The notes beneath the pieces were generated by a model. It was not told the origin of the DNA and did no database searches. It worked only from the letters and a program-made list of their open reading frames with translations. The translations under genes and the position numbers were made by a program. DNA of 64,000 nt, taken from contig NC_057768.1 in the NCBI RefSeq assembly GCF_010389155.1, forward strand, positions 12,646,501-12,710,500, written 5' to 3'. Position 1 is the first letter of the stretch; each line of letters starts with the position of its first letter. Source of the stretch: Erigeron canadensis (lineage: Eukaryota > Streptophyta > Magnoliopsida > Asterales > Asteraceae). Below, piece by piece: positions 50,020-62,620 of the stretch.

Positions 50020-50330
50020 CTACTTTACGGTAGCACTCTTAAGGTGTTGGCCAATAGTTTCTGTTCGTTCACCATGAATTTCTAATACATAACCGCCACT
50101 CATAGGTATCCTAAGGATTTTGACGTGGCATACGATGGATGCATCCACACGGGACAACCAATCCATCCCAACGATAACATCAAAACTACCCATTCCGAAA
50201 GGAATCAAATCAATATAGAACGAATAGCCCTCTAAAGTAAGTATACACTTAGGCACTACCCTGTCTAGCCTAGCTAGTTTACCACTAGCTACCTCAAAAA
50301 GTATGCAAGTAATAGGTTGGCACATTTAAG
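50020..50330 (-). pseudogene. Gypsy 1 protease, C-terminal half
   Basis: Contains IDLIPFGMGSFDVIVGMDWL, the retropepsin-like RVP_2 signature after the active site. It is in a different frame from the active-site half at 50294-50671. The region then leads towards RT through poorly conserved sequence. Confidence 0.8.
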
Positions 50331-51930
50331 TTACACAAAAAGTTAGTGGACATAAAGCTATATTCGGCTCCAGAACCGAATAACACAGTAGCAACATGAT
50401 CGTTCAGAATAAATGTACCAGTGACCAAGTTAGGATCGTTTGCAGCTTCCACAACGTTTAGGGCAAAGACTCGACCTCTGGCTTGCTGACCCTGGTTTGC
50501 TCTTGGTGGAGGTGGACCGGTAATCTGCAGCTGGTTACGGTTCACTGTTGCTGGGGCTGGCTGTCGGTTAAGTCGGGGGCATGTGTTACGGTAGTGGCCA
50601 GTGCTCCCACACTCATAACAAGTCCCTCGATCATCTTGAAGGTTTCTGGCATTAGGTGGGATGGCATTCAACGGTGCAACATTCAGTGGGGCTGCTTGTA
50701 CTCATGATGCTCTACAGTCTCTTGCAAGATGGCCAAACCTCTGACAGTTGAAACAAGTCTTACATGGTGATGTTGGCAAATGGTGCAGATTACACTTGCC
50801 ACATAGGGGGTGCGGGCCCACGTAACCCTTCTGAACCATCTCAGTTGCTGCATACACTTTCCCAGTCTTGGCCCTTTTATCCTTCTTGTCACCCCTCCAT
50901 TTGCTTGTTTCCCCCCAATCTTTCCTCTTCTCACTGGACTTACTTAGAACTCCACTTTGAACCAACTCATCTGTAATAGCCTCAGATCTCAACACTGCTT
51001 CATGCATAGAAGTGGGGGTCGTCCCTGCCATAGTCAATCTAATCTGGGGAATCAAGCCTGAGATGTACTTCTGAATACCCTTGGAGTCCGGTGTCACTAG
51101 ATGCGGGACAAGCCTGGACAACTCTTCAAATCGACTAGTGTACTTTGCGTGCTCAGCTCCAGTCATCTTGAGTTCTCCAAATTCCCTTTCCAACCTATTA
51201 ACTTCCACTTTTGAACAAAACTTCTTCAACATTAGTTCCTTAAACTCTCCCCATGGCATAGCTACAACAGCAGTCCTTCCCCTAGCTCTCAATAGAGTGT
51301 TCCACCATGTCAAAGCTTTATCAGTTTGGGACCCAACTACATACTTGACCCTTTGATGTGGCGCACACTCACCCATATCAATCACAGACTCCATTTTCTC
51401 CAACCACTGAATGAACTTCACAACACCGCCCTTCCCATCATAGTCTTGTATCCCACAATGGCGAAACTCTTTATAAGTACACCCCTTCTCTGTCTCATCA
51501 TCATCATCAACATGAACTCGAGCAAACCTTCTTGGTCTCGGACCAACATACACGCCATCTCCAAACTCAACTTCTGGATTGTAATCTTCTTGTTCATGAA
51601 CTACCTGCTCTGGATTAGCTCCCTCTGGTTCAACCGCCACTGGTTCTTGTACAGCTTCTGGTGCTCCTCCCTGGGGCTGATTCTGAGGTCTCCCCATAGC
51701 AGTAGTAACTTGTGCCACAATAGTTGGCATGGAAGCGGTCAACTGCTCAGCAAAGATAGTAGCTATGTCGGGAATCTCAACGTGACCGCAGCACCTCCAC
51801 GACCACCGCGGCCACCACGGCCCCTTCCACGGCCTCTTCCTTGATTTCCTCCACGACCGCCTCTTGGATTACCATGACCGCCCTGTTCTCCTTGGGCCTC
51901 AGCATTCGGGTTTGCTCTTGTTCGCACCAT
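50294..51930 (-). pseudogene. Gypsy 1 gag and start of protease
   Basis: The likely start is MVRTRANPNAEAQGEQGGHG at 51930, followed by an Arg/Gly-rich tract (RGRGRGRGGRGGRGG). A frameshift near 51745-51765 leads into 50702-51742, which has the gag domain (TWWNTLLRARGRTAVVAMPW, KYTSRFEELSRLVPHLV) and a zinc knuckle CFNCQRFGHLARDC. A TGA at about 50700 replaces Arg in the same frame. 50294-50671 adds a second knuckle (CYECGSTGHYRNTC) and the protease start VLFGSGAEYSF, where the catalytic Asp of LFDSG is Gly. Confidence 0.88.
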
Positions 51931-51989
51931 TTTTCCTATATTAGGAAAAGACGTGATTGACGTTAGAATGAGGGAATAGTCATTCATGA

Positions 51990-52880
51990 CGTCATTTACA
52001 CACTCTCAACCACACTCGTGTTAGTTTTCTAGAATTCTATACATTTATGCATTCATTATCACAAGCACTCAAGAAATCAAGTATCACAAACCAAGTTAAA
52101 CAATATCATCAAAGTCAAGCATGCAGTACAAGGTAACGTCACAACTAAACATTCAATCATTACAGCAAAAAGGGCAAGTCGAATCTAACCTCTACATCCA
52201 TCCCACCATTCATGTATGTATACAGGGTGTACCAGCGGTTAGCCTCCACATGTCCGGTAAATCAGACGCATTGATCAAATTTCAACAGCTAAAGTGTGGT
52301 CCGAATCTAACACCTACATCCATTGCACTAGCGGTGTATGTATACAGGGTGTACCAGCGGCTAACCCTCCACACCCCTAGTACATCTAATGCAAGGTCGG
52401 ATCACGGTACTGGTATGCTCTCTAGGTACTGGTTAGGTATGTATACAGGGTGTACCAACGGCTAACCCTCCACCTTTCCAACACCCATTAAGCAGCCCAG
52501 GGTTGCTACCACACTCTAACCATCGGGGCGCGATCAATGTTGCTAACAACTCCATAGGCCATATACCACACGCAAAAAGTTGATCAGGCTTTTCTGTGAT
52601 AATATATCGCCATACTTTGTCGCTAACAATGCTTCATTTCACTGGGTATATAAGAATAATAAATAAATAAGCAACCATCTCCAACATCTCTTACTCAAGA
52701 TCCAACCACGATTTCGACCGGCACAAGAACACCTACGAACTCCCACATATAGCAATACATTCATAAAGAAATCACATAAAGTTTATTTGAACAAGATGCA
52801 CACATAATTCCTATTATACATGCTACGTGAGGTTCTTAGGTTATAGTCTAGGCAAAACCACCTAATTCTCTATAACCACA
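51990..52880 (-). other. Gypsy 1 untranslated leader with tandem repeats
   Basis: Between primer site and gag. Three diverged repeats carry atgtatacagggtgtacca at about 52210, 52325 and 52435. No coding sequence. Confidence 0.75.
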
Positions 52881-52892
52881 GATCTGATACCA
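52881..52892 (-). promoter_or_regulatory. Primer binding site of gypsy element 1
   Basis: The minus strand reads TGGTATCAGATC close to the 5' LTR start at 52896, matching tRNA-iMet in the first nine bases. Confidence 0.85.
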
Positions 52893-52895
52893 ATC

Positions 52896-52979
52896 TGTCA
52901 CACCTCGACTAAGGCGGAAAACTCGGGATGCAAGATAAAGTACACGCGCACATGGATGTTACATAGGAATAGCTAAATG
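52896..52979 (-). repeat. 5' LTR of gypsy element 1, first segment
   Basis: Matches the beginning of the left LTR (45591 onward) and ends with AAATG (52975-52979), the target duplication of element 2. Confidence 0.93.
52975..52979 (+). repeat. Target site duplication AAATG (left) of element 2
   Basis: Repeated at 60387-60391 after element 2. Confidence 0.95.
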
Positions 52980-54051
52980 TGTAACACCCCGCTAAAGCGG
53001 AATATACGGGATGCACAGATAAGCACAATTGCACACAGTACAAGTTTCAACACATCCATTAACATTAACAAAGAACAGAAGTACGATTGTTATTACAAAA
53101 CATAAACGAACTTAGAATAGTCAATATTTGGAAGACAGAACAATTTTCTTTTAAGAACAGAACTTGAACTGAAGTAGCAAGGAAGGTCTTCATAGCTCCT
53201 GAACTTGTGCGCTCGAACAATCGCCAAAAGGATGAGCTTAGAAAGGAAGACTCCTATGCTAACAAGATCTACTTAGCCTAGCCTGAAAAGCATGTAAGTT
53301 CAAAAGATCAACTACAAAAGTAGTTGGTGATATTCACATAAAGTACGTTTAGTTTACATATACGTATATATGTATAATAAGAACAAGATCATAAGTTTTG
53401 TACGTTGGAACAAAGTACTTTGTAATAATAATAAGAACTAGGTCAAGATCTGCACTTTGAACTTAAGTACTTTATAATAATATGAACTAGGTCAAGATCT
53501 GCACTTTGAACGTATGTACTTTATAATAATGTGAACAGAACAAGAACATATGATGAACTTTAGATATAAGTTGTCACTGCTAACCCGATTGGCCAGAACT
53601 GAACTATAATGTAGTAATGTGCTCATATAGCTCAAGTACGTCAAATAAGATCTATGTCAGAACAATGACATGAACAAGAACAAGTAATATGCATCCTCCT
53701 AAACTGTGGAAAATGAGGGTGGGCCTACCCTAAACAGCGTTGTCCATAATTACCTACGGTTCATTCCCATAATAAATGAGTTCCATAAATGCAAGGACCA
53801 TTTGCGAACATTTTGAACTAGAACTTTTTTATGAACACGAACGTTTATGAACCGAACTTTAGTATTCATTGCACATAATCATGAACTCGTCAAATAAATC
53901 AAGATTTAAGATCAAATTGACCTTTATATAAGCACATAATCTAGGTCTAAAGTACGTCAAGAACTTAAATAATTTAAACTGTCTAGCCGTTCTAGTGGCG
54001 AAAGTACGTTTCAAAGAACTTATTAAGAACATTTCTAAGACGGTTGTTACA
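52980..54051 (-). repeat. 3' LTR of gypsy element 2
   Basis: TGTAACACCCCGC to GTTGTTACA. Has two copies of a 49-bp internal unit (aactaggtcaagatctgcac onward, from about 53433), versus three in the other LTR. Confidence 0.95.
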
Positions 54052-54069
54052 TTCTCCCCCACTTGGAGG
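54052..54069 (-). promoter_or_regulatory. Polypurine tract of gypsy element 2
   Basis: The minus strand reads tccaagtgggggagaa directly before the 3' LTR. Confidence 0.85.
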
Positions 54070-54084
54070 ATTTCGTCCTCGAAA

Positions 54085-55515
54085 TTAAGAGTCTTGCCGA
54101 TCAAAAAGATGAGGGTACTTCTTCTTAATGAAGTCCTCGCGTTCACAGGTATCATTATACCCGTGTCTAGCACTCCAACGTACACGTACAAGTGGTACTC
54201 TGCTCTGTCTAGTCTGTTTAGCATCCCTATCAATGATCTCGATAGGCTCTTCAGTGAACTCAAGCCCTTCGTCTATATGAACATCCTTAACAGGAATGAC
54301 GGCCGGGTCATCAGCCATGCACTTTTTAAGATTGGACACGTGAAATGTGTTATGAACATTGCCAAGTTCTAACGGTAGTTCCAGTTTGTACGCTATTGGT
54401 CCCACACGTTTAATGATCTTATAAGGTCCAATGTACCGAGGCGCCAACTTGCCTCTCTTGCCGAACCGGGCAGTACCTTTCCATGGGGAAACATTCAATA
54501 GAACTTTATCGCCTACCTTGAACTCTAGAGGCTTACGGCGTTTGTCCGCATAGGACTTTTGTCTGTCTTGAGTAGCTTTAAGCTTTTCTTTGATAACAGC
54601 TATTTTGTCTATAGTGAACTGTACGACTAGGAGCTTCATCCAGCTTCTTTCACCGGCGTCTAGCCAGCAAAGTGGTGATCTGCACTTACGATCGTATAAG
54701 GCCTCGAACAGTGCACACTGAATACTAGTGTGATAGTTGTTATTGTACGAGAACTCGATCAACGGAAGATGTTTATCCCAACTTCCTCTGAACTCTAATG
54801 CACAAGAACGGAGCATGTCCTCCAAAGTTTGAATAGTACGTTCGCTTTGCCCATCCGTCTGTGGGTGATAAGCGGTGCTCAAATTAAGTCTAGTACCTAA
54901 CGCTTCTTGAAGTGACTGCCAAAAGTCGGTCGTGAAACGTGGATCTCGATCGGACACAATCGATAAAGGGACACTGTACTTGGTTACAATATCGTCTATA
55001 TAGATCTCAGCGAGTTTCTCCAGTGAGTAGTCATCACGAATTGGAAGGAAACGAGCTGATTTCGTCAGTCTGTCTACAATAACCCAAATAGAGTTATGAT
55101 TGTTCTTTGTACGAGGCAGTTTCATGATGAAGTCCATGGTAATATCTTCCCACTTCCACACCGGGACTTCTAATTGTTTCAACAAGCCGGAAGGTTTCTG
55201 ATGTTCGATCTCAACTTTAGAACATGTCTGACATCTGCTGACATACTCAAAGATCTCCCTCTTCATCCCAGGCCACCAGTAGTCTAGTTTCAAGTTCTTG
55301 TACATTTTGTCTGCGCCCGGGTGAATCGAGTACCTTGAACTGTGAGCTTCCTGCATGATGATTTCTCGAACACCATTAACTGTAGGGATCCAAACTCGGT
55401 TCTTCAACTTCCTGACTCCTTCATCATCAACTTCAAGTTCTTGAGCGATTGGGCCTAACCGCTCTGCTTTTATGCTGTCTTTTGATCTCAAGCCGATCTC
55501 TTGGCCTTCGATCAC
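54085..55515 (-). pseudogene. Gypsy 2 integrase with chromodomain-like tail (intact stretch)
   Basis: 476 codons without a stop. Order: zinc finger (EAHSSRYSIHPG and CQTCSKVEIEH), core with ITMDFIMKLP, SDRDPRFTTDFW and DGQSERTIQ (all three acidic residues), SH3-like part (RYIGPYKIIKRVG, NTFHVSNLKKC), and tail DRDAKQTRQSRVPLVRVRW ending CEREDFIKKKYPHLF. The aromatic residues of the tail are partly lost (GYNDTCERE where relatives have GPEFTWERE). The start Met is internal to the polyprotein; upstream frames are broken. Confidence 0.9.
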
Positions 55516-55529
55516 GAGTTGTCTTAAGT

Positions 55530-56185
55530 CTGTACGATCTGCCTCCTTAATGGATAGATTTTTACTCGTTCTTTTCTGCTCAGGGCATCGGCTACCACAT
55601 TCGCCTTTCCAAGATGGTATTTGATTTCACAATCGTAATCACTTAGCAGTTCCACCTAACGCCTTTGTCTCATGTTCAGCTCTTTTTGATTGTACACATG
55701 TTGCAAGCTCTTATGATCGGTAAAGATAGTACATTTAGTTCCGTACAAGTAGTGCCTCCAAATCTTTGGGGCAAAAACAACTGCTCCAAGTTCTAGATCG
55801 TGGGTGGTATAGTTCTTTTCATGCACTTTGAGTTGTCTGGATGCGTAGGCGATCACTTTGCCTCTTTGCATCAGTACGCAGCCTAGACCTTGATGTGAAG
55901 CGTCACAGTACATGACAAAGTCTTCGGTGCCTTCTGGTAAAGCTAGAACAGGTGCTTCACACAGTCTGTCTTTTAGGGTTTGGAACGCTCGTTCTTGTTG
56001 TTCACCCCAAATAAAGTCTTTGGTCTTTTGAGTCAGTTGAGTCAAGGGTAGTGCGATCTTAGAGAAGTTCTCGATAAAACGACGATAATAGCCAGCTAAT
56101 CCAAGAAAACTACGAACTTCAATAGGAGCTTTCGGAGCCTCCCACTTCTTAATGGCTCAATCTTGGCCGGGTCGACATGAATGCC
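55530..56185 (-). pseudogene. Gypsy 2 RT end and RNase H
   Basis: 55656-56045 carries the RNase H region: [40 protein letters not shown] and [18 protein letters not shown] at about 55653 replaces Trp in RQRRWVELLSDYDC. Upstream, the sequence KWEAPKAP and GLAGYYRRF lies in this frame, while DPAKIE is in the previous one, so one base is lost near 56157. A further frameshift near 55560 separates it from integrase. Confidence 0.88.
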
Positions 56186-56734
56186 TTAATCATTTACAAC
56201 GTGGCCGAGGAACTGTACTTGGCGAAGCCAGAACTCGCACTTAGAGAACTTAGCGTACAACTCTTCTTCTCGTAGAAGTTGGAGAATAGAACGTAAATGT
56301 TGCTCATGATCAGTCTTGTTCCGAGAGTACACGAGTATGTCGTCAATGAACACGATCACAAATTTGTCTAAGAACGGACGACAGACACGATTCGTTAAGT
56401 CCATAAAGATTGCTAGAGCATTAGTCAGACCAAATGGCATAACGAGAAATTCGTAATGACCATAACGAGTATGAAAAGCTGTCTTTGGGATGTCACCATC
56501 TTGAACACGAATCTGGTGATAACCCGAACGTAGATCGATCTTAGAAAAGTACGAGGCACCTTGCAATTGATCGAACATATCGTCTATGCGAGGTAGAGGA
56601 TACCGGTTCTTAACGGTTAGTTTGTTCAGTTCACGATAGTCTATGCATATTCTCATGGAACCATCTTTCTTTTTAACGAACAAGATCGGTGCTCCCCAAG
56701 GGGATGAACTAGGACGAATAAAGCCTTTGCTCAA
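56186..56734 (-). pseudogene. Gypsy 2 reverse transcriptase
   Basis: 182 codons: [33 protein letters not shown] (first catalytic Asp), [15 protein letters not shown], and FIDDILVYS with both Asp residues, then [19 protein letters not shown] and a TAA. It is joined in frame to the preceding gag-protease ORF except for one TAA at about 56741. Confidence 0.92.
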
Positions 56735-56743
56735 AAGTTCTTG

Positions 56744-58132
56744 TTATTGGTTGGACAGTTCTTGCATTTTAAGAGGAGCTAAACGATACGGTGCTTTAGC
56801 GACTAGTGTTGCACCGGGAACAAGGTCAATATTGAACTCGACTTGTCTAACAGGTGGAATTCCTGGTAAGTCGTCAGGAAAGACATCTGGGAAGTCCCGA
56901 ACAATGGGGATGTCTTGAACTTTAAGTTCTTTAGCACTTTTATCAATGACATGAGCTAGGTACACAAGATGATCTTTCTTGTCTAAGTACTTACGGAACT
57001 TCATGGCCGAGACGATTTTAAGTTTGTTCGTGGACTTATCGCCTTGTACGATCAAGATCTCGCTGTTCTGAAGCGGTATATGAACTGATTTCTCGTGACA
57101 ACAAATAGTCGCGTGGTGTTTGGATAGCCAATCCATTCCCACGATAATGTCAAAGCTACTAATCTCGACAGGGATTAGGTCAATTGTAAAGTTCTTGTCT
57201 ACTAAGATCAAAGGACAGTCTAAAGCAATTTCATTAGTGTCGTACTTATGGCCATTTGCGTACTCTACCACGTACTTATCATTTAGTGTGCCAGTTTTCA
57301 TGTCAGTCTTAGCCTTAAAGTCTAATGCAACAAAGCTATGTTCAGCACCAGAGTCAAATAGTACGGAAGAATAATGATCGTTCAAAAGAAAAGTACCTGT
57401 CACAACCCGAGGGTTCTGACGAGCTTCCTCAGCGTTCAGAGCAAAAACACGGGCGTTAGCAGGGCCTTGTTGGTTTTGCTGTTGCTGATGGTTCTGGTTT
57501 CTGGGCCCGCGTGGGTAAGCAACATGCTGAACTTGGGCGTTCTGGAACTGCTTCTGATTTCTTTGAACTGGTACAACAGGTGGTAGTGGAGGTCTAACAT
57601 TTCTCACTGGCGGATTTCTGTTCACTGGCGGTGGGTTAGTTCTGATCAAGTTCTTTGCAACAGCATTGCAGTACTTTGCCATGTGCCCAACTCCTTGGCA
57701 CTTATAACAGACAGGACAAGCACCAGTGTGATGAAGATTACAACGAGTACATTTTGGATAAGCTCCAGAATATCTAGTAGGTTCAGGTACTACGGTCACC
57801 GCATAGTTCTTCAAGATCTTCCCCTTCTTACTTGGGGGCTCAACTTTCTTCTCAACCACCTCTTCAGCCTTTCTCTTCCCCTTTTCAATGTTCTCAGCCA
57901 ATCCTCCAGATCTGATCATATCTTTGGTCAAGGTCTTAGCCAGTACAGTGGCTCTTGACATGGTCTTGGAGCCTTTGCTGGTGAGGTCACGGCGAATCTC
58001 AGGAATCAAGCCCCAGATAAAACGATCAATCTTCTTCTCCTCAGTAGAAGCCAAATGTGGTACAAGTCTGGCAAGCTCATTAAACCTCAAAATGTACTTC
58101 TCAATCTCCAAACCCCCATCTTCAAATCCCAA
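56744..58132 (-). pseudogene. Gypsy 2 gag C-terminus and protease
   Basis: 462 codons. It opens in the gag helical domain (YILRFNELARLVPHLAS, RFIWGLIPEIRRDLTS), has a knuckle CYKCQGVGHMAKYC near residue 150, a Pro/Gln-rich spacer, the protease active site SVLFDSGAEHSFV (Asp present), SFDIIVGMDWLS, and the spacer to RT ([20 protein letters not shown]). It overlaps the gag N-terminal frame at 58087-58132, marking a frameshift. Confidence 0.9.
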
Positions 58133-58761
58133 AATTCTTGTTCTAACTCCTGCAATGCATCTTTAGTACAAAACTCAGCTCTCATCATCTTCTGAAGTTC
58201 TTCCCAAGAGTGAGCATAAGCGGTCTTCCTGCCAACAGTAGTGACAATGCCAGTCCACCAAGACCTAGCAGCTCCGTCAAATTGGCTGGTCGCATGCTCC
58301 ACCATCTTGTCTTTAGTGGTCTCTGTGTGGTACAGGGCTTCTTCCATGTTCTCAAACCACATCAACAGTTCTGCAGCACCTTTCTCCCCTGTGTAGACTA
58401 GGGGTTTGCACGGAGTAAAGGTCTTGAACAAACAACCTCTGCTTCGGGTAACTCTGTTCTCAGTAGCAGCTTGGGTGTTGATCTGGCTAGCTCCATCTGA
58501 ATCGCTGTTCACCTCTTGGTTCTGTTCAGGTTCTTTTTGAGCTCTCTTGTTCTGAGTGGTTCTGGTACCTTCAGTCAGGGGGATTTCCAGGATCTGAGCG
58601 ACTTGAGTAGCAAGGTTCGGCATCATCGCATTCATGCGGTCTGTGATGAGGTTCGCTACGTCTTCTAGAGTGAAGTTGACAGTAGCATTAGCACCTGGTT
58701 CAGGTTCAGTTGGTTTAACAGCAGATGCAACCTTAGCTTTTCTTCCTCGTTTAGCCGGCAT
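58087..58761 (-). pseudogene. Gypsy 2 gag N-terminus
   Basis: Starts MPAKRGRKAKVASAVKPTEP at 58761, about 500 bp after the 5' LTR. The gag domain includes YTGEKGAAELLMWFENMEEA and SWWTGIVTTVG, ending near LEQEFWDLKMG where the frame is lost. The natural start is supported by position and by the basic N-terminus. Confidence 0.88.
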
Positions 58762-59249
58762 CCTTCCTTATATCTCCTGATAAGACGAAAATATGAACTC
58801 GATTACGTTTCGAACAAGTCTATAGCCCCAAGCACGTAGTACGTTAATAAATGATCGTCTTTAGCACATTATATGAACAAGAACAGTCATCGGTCGTACG
58901 ATAAGGACCTATAGTCGTATAAGCTCTAAGGCCTATAACCGAAGCACAAGCACGTATGTCTTACCAGAACGAATGAGCTATAAGAGAACGAATGAACTAG
59001 AACCGATATGATCAAGAACAAGATTGGACGAAGTTCTTAATAGAGCTCTAAGAAATGGATAACACCTTCAATGACACACCTTGAGGTCCTAGGTGCTTTT
59101 ATCGTAATTAGATGTAGTTGATCAGGTTACATCTAATTAGGATAAGAGTACCTACTACTCAAACTGGTCATAAAAGAATCACCTCAGAGTGGATTCAAGT
59201 TATAGCTCAAGTTTTCCTTAGGAAAAAGCTCGGTGTTCACTATAACCAT

Positions 59250-59263
59250 GGCTACTGATACCA
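59250..59263 (-). promoter_or_regulatory. Primer binding site of gypsy element 2
   Basis: The minus strand reads TGGTATCAGTAGCC next to the 5' LTR; the first nine bases match the initiator-Met type. Confidence 0.8.
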
Positions 59264-59265
59264 AC

Positions 59266-60386
59266 TGTAACACCCCGCTAAAGCGGAATATACGGGATGC
59301 ACAGATAAGCACAATTGCACACAGTATAAGTTCCAACACAGCCATTAACATTAACAAAGAACAGAAGTATGATTTTTATTACAGAACATAAATGAACTTA
59401 GAATAGTCAATATCTGGAAGACAGAACAATTGTCTTTTAAGAACAGAACTTGAACTGAAATAGCAAGGAAGGTCTTCATAGCTCCTGAACTTGTACGCTC
59501 GAACAATCGCCAAAAGGATGAGCTTAGAAAGGAAGACTCTTATGCTAACAAGATCTACTTAGCCTAGCCTAAAAAACATGTAAGTTCAAAAGGTCAACTA
59601 CAAAAGTAGTTGGTGATATTCACATAAAGTACGTTTAGTTTACATATACGTATATATGTATAATAAGAACAAGATCATAAGTTTTGTACGTTAGAACAAA
59701 GTACTTTGTAATAATAATAAGAACTAGGTCAAGATCTGCACTTTGAACTTAAGTACTTTATAATAATATGAACTAGGTCAAGATCTGCACTTTGAACTTA
59801 AGTACTTTATAATAATATGAACTAGGTCAAGATCTGCACTTTGAACGTATGTACTTTATAATAATGTGAACAGAACAAGAACATATGATGAACTTTAGAT
59901 ATATGTTGTCACTGCTAACCCGATTGGCCATAACTGAATTATAATGTAGTAATGTGCTCATATAGCTCAAGTACGTCAAATAAGATCTATGTCAGAACAA
60001 TGACATGAACAAGAACAAGTAATATGCATCCTCCTAAACTGTGGAAAATGAGGGTGGGCCTACCCTAAACAGCGCTGTCCATAATTACCTACGGTTCATT
60101 CCCATAATAAATGAATTCCATAAATGCAAGGAACATTTGCTAACATTTTGAACTAGAACTTTTTTATGAACACGAACGTTTATGAACCGAACTTTAGTAT
60201 TCATTGCACATAACCACGAACTCGTCAAATAAATCAAGATTTAAGATTAAATTGACCTTCATATAAGCACATAATTTAGGTCAAAAGTACGTCAAGAACT
60301 TAAATAATTTGAACTGTCTAGACGTTCTAGTGGCGAAAGTACGTTTCAAAGAACTTATTAAGAACATTTCTAAGACGTATGTTACA
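59266..60386 (-). repeat. 5' LTR of gypsy element 2
   Basis: 1121 bp, TGTAACACCCCGC to GTATGTTACA. It exceeds the other LTR by 49 bp, exactly one copy of the internal unit (three copies, about 59720-59870). About 33 or more substitutions against the other LTR by eye. Confidence 0.95.
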
Positions 60387-60391
60387 AAATG
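60387..60391 (+). repeat. Target site duplication AAATG (right) of element 2
   Basis: Matches 52975-52979. Confidence 0.95.
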
Positions 60392-61629
60392 TGTGCATTT
60401 AAGCGTAAATAGTCAAATACATAGTTCACAAACTCAAGTTTTCAAAGCATTCAAATAAAGCATGAGATAAGTTCCCACGCAGGGGAAAAGGTTAGGCATA
60501 ATGCCATCAAGCACATAAGAAGCATGCAAATCTCCAAATCCTAATTCTGAAGTCTGCTAACAGTCCCATGAACCAATTCTATCTACGATTAGCTTGAACA
60601 CCTGAAAGGAATACTCAAAAGTGTCAACACAAAGGTTGGTGAGTTAGTAGGTTTTGTAAACAAGTATCAAGTATGGTGCCAGGTCGAAATATCATCAAGA
60701 TCCACACCGCATTATGACTATCAACTTACTTATGATAGCAAGAATCAAGTATCTCTATGCAACCAGCACTTACGGTATACCAGGCCTAAAGGTGCAAGTA
60801 TCAAGTATCAAGTATCTCAACTGGTGCCTCCAACTCCACCATAAGTATCAAGCATCAAGCATCTTAAACTCCAACATAAGTATCAAGTATTAAGTATCAA
60901 GTATCACAGTGCACATCATACAGTACAGTCAAATAGTCATAAATGATGACAGACACAAAGGCACGAGTATCCTTCCACCCCAAAACATAAGTAAAAAGGG
61001 GCTACGAAAACTCACAGTGATCTGGTACAAGCACGAATTATAAGCAAAAAGAACAAGCACCGAGATAAATAGGTTATATCTATCAAACTCCAAGTACACC
61101 TTGATGGAAACCTATATATAGATCATTGATCATAGATGAACACACGTATTAATTCTTGTGATTAATTAATCATTGAAATGTCCTTGATGAACTGATGATT
61201 TGGTCCTCGGTGATCTTTGAACGTTTTGACTCGAAAAGAGTTTGAATGAACTTTAAGTACTCGAACCAGACTCGATCTGAAGGTCTTCGAACTTACACAT
61301 AAGTAATTTACAATGTTAATTAGTTGATCGTGTCTTTAATAATGAACTTTAGCCTTAAGAACTAAATTTGATTGTTCATAGAACTTGTACTTTGATAATT
61401 AAGATAGAACATGTCTTTAGTGTACTCAATTAGGGTTTGCATAACATACATAGTTTTAGGTCATTTTAGTAACTAGCTTTATTGTCGAAATGTAGCCTTG
61501 AATGTGATTAATCAAATGATAATGAAGCTAAGGATTGATTTGATGATTAGGTACATGATTAGATCGATTTAAGTTTGAGTTATAGGGCTAAGATCGTGTT
61601 AGGGTTTTGAAATCGCCCTAGGGTTTGTC

Positions 61630-61860
61630 ATGAGCAAGATCGTTTTAGATATTTTAAACCAAGATCGTCCCAAGTTTCTATGGTTCAAGATCGTTTCATT
61701 GATTACTCAGGTTCAAGATCGTCTTATGTTGCTTCAAGGTCAAGATCGTTTTAAGGTTCAAGGGCTTCAAGATCGTTTTAAGGTTCAAGGGCTTCAAGAT
61801 CGTTTTAGGGTTCAAGGGTTTCAAGATCGTTTTAGGGGACTTAAGTACAAGATCAAGATC
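61630..61860. repeat. About 28-bp tandem repeat in gypsy 1 LTR
   Basis: Four or more copies of gcttcaagatcgttttaagg-type units, possibly in transcribed R/U5 sequence. The plus-strand frame across it (61630-62118) is, I think, incidental. Confidence 0.8.
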
Positions 61861-62620
61861 ATTTTTGATTTAAGGAAACAGATTGAGCGAAACCGATCTT
61901 TAGAAGATCAGTTACCCAGAAGTGTACCAACACAACATCACAACACAATTACCACACGAGATCAATCGAGCAAGCACGAAAGAACAAAGAGCTGCCCTAG
62001 GACGATCTTGGCTTCAAGATTGTCCCATCAGGACCGTCTTAGTCCCCAAAACGGGCTGGAACAAGCTCAAGTATACAAACGAATGTCTAGATCGATTTCC
62101 AGGACTTGTTGGTCATAGCACTAGCACATATAAGCACAATAACACTAACCAATAACACTTTTAATGATTTCAAGACCATTTATAACATCAACAAGTCGTG
62201 GCACTCAAAAACAAGTTGTACCTTCATATTCAAAAATGGGTTTTGTAGATTAAAACATGTTATGACCTAAATTTGTTCATAAAAATGTTAATAGACACAT
62301 TTAGACACAAACCCATTAACTATTAACACGATTTTCATTCAAAAATTGGACCAAATCATCAAGAACATAAACTTGAAAAAGTACATTTTTAATTTGATCA
62401 AAAACTCATCAAATGTTGTTGTTACCTGAGAAATGATTCAAGAAGTGTGTTTTAATTATCACAAGGATGCTAAAAGTACAAACGGTTTTGATTTAACAAC
62501 CCAAAATCAAGAGATGGTCTTGTGTGTTTTAAGGTGTTTTTGTGTGTGTTTTAGTGAGAGAGAGGTGAAGGAGGAAAAAGATGAATAGTGGTGCTTCTCT
62601 CTCTAGGGTTTCCATTCTTT

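Larger units (their letters stand above)
52980..60386 (-). mobile_element. Nested Ty3/gypsy chromovirus-like element 2
   Basis: 7407 bp, minus strand, TG...CA ends, AAATG on both sides. LTRs 52980-54051 (1072 bp) and 59266-60386 (1121 bp). Domain order gag, protease, RT, RNase H, integrase, chromodomain-like tail. At least five lesions: gag frameshift near 58100, TAA near 56741, TAA and frameshift near 56160-56188, TAG at about 55653, frameshift near 55560. The end portion of its LTR is related to that of element 1, so the two belong to sister families. Confidence 0.94.

Noticed and set aside
51763..51844. Plus-strand Pro/Arg-rich ORF end (RPPRPPRP type)
   Set aside because: It is the reverse complement of the Gly/Arg-rich gag N-terminus of gypsy element 1.
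61630..62118. 162-codon plus-strand ORF in the gypsy 1 LTR
   Set aside because: It runs antisense through a 28-bp tandem repeat in an LTR and has no motif; repeat-driven openness explains it.
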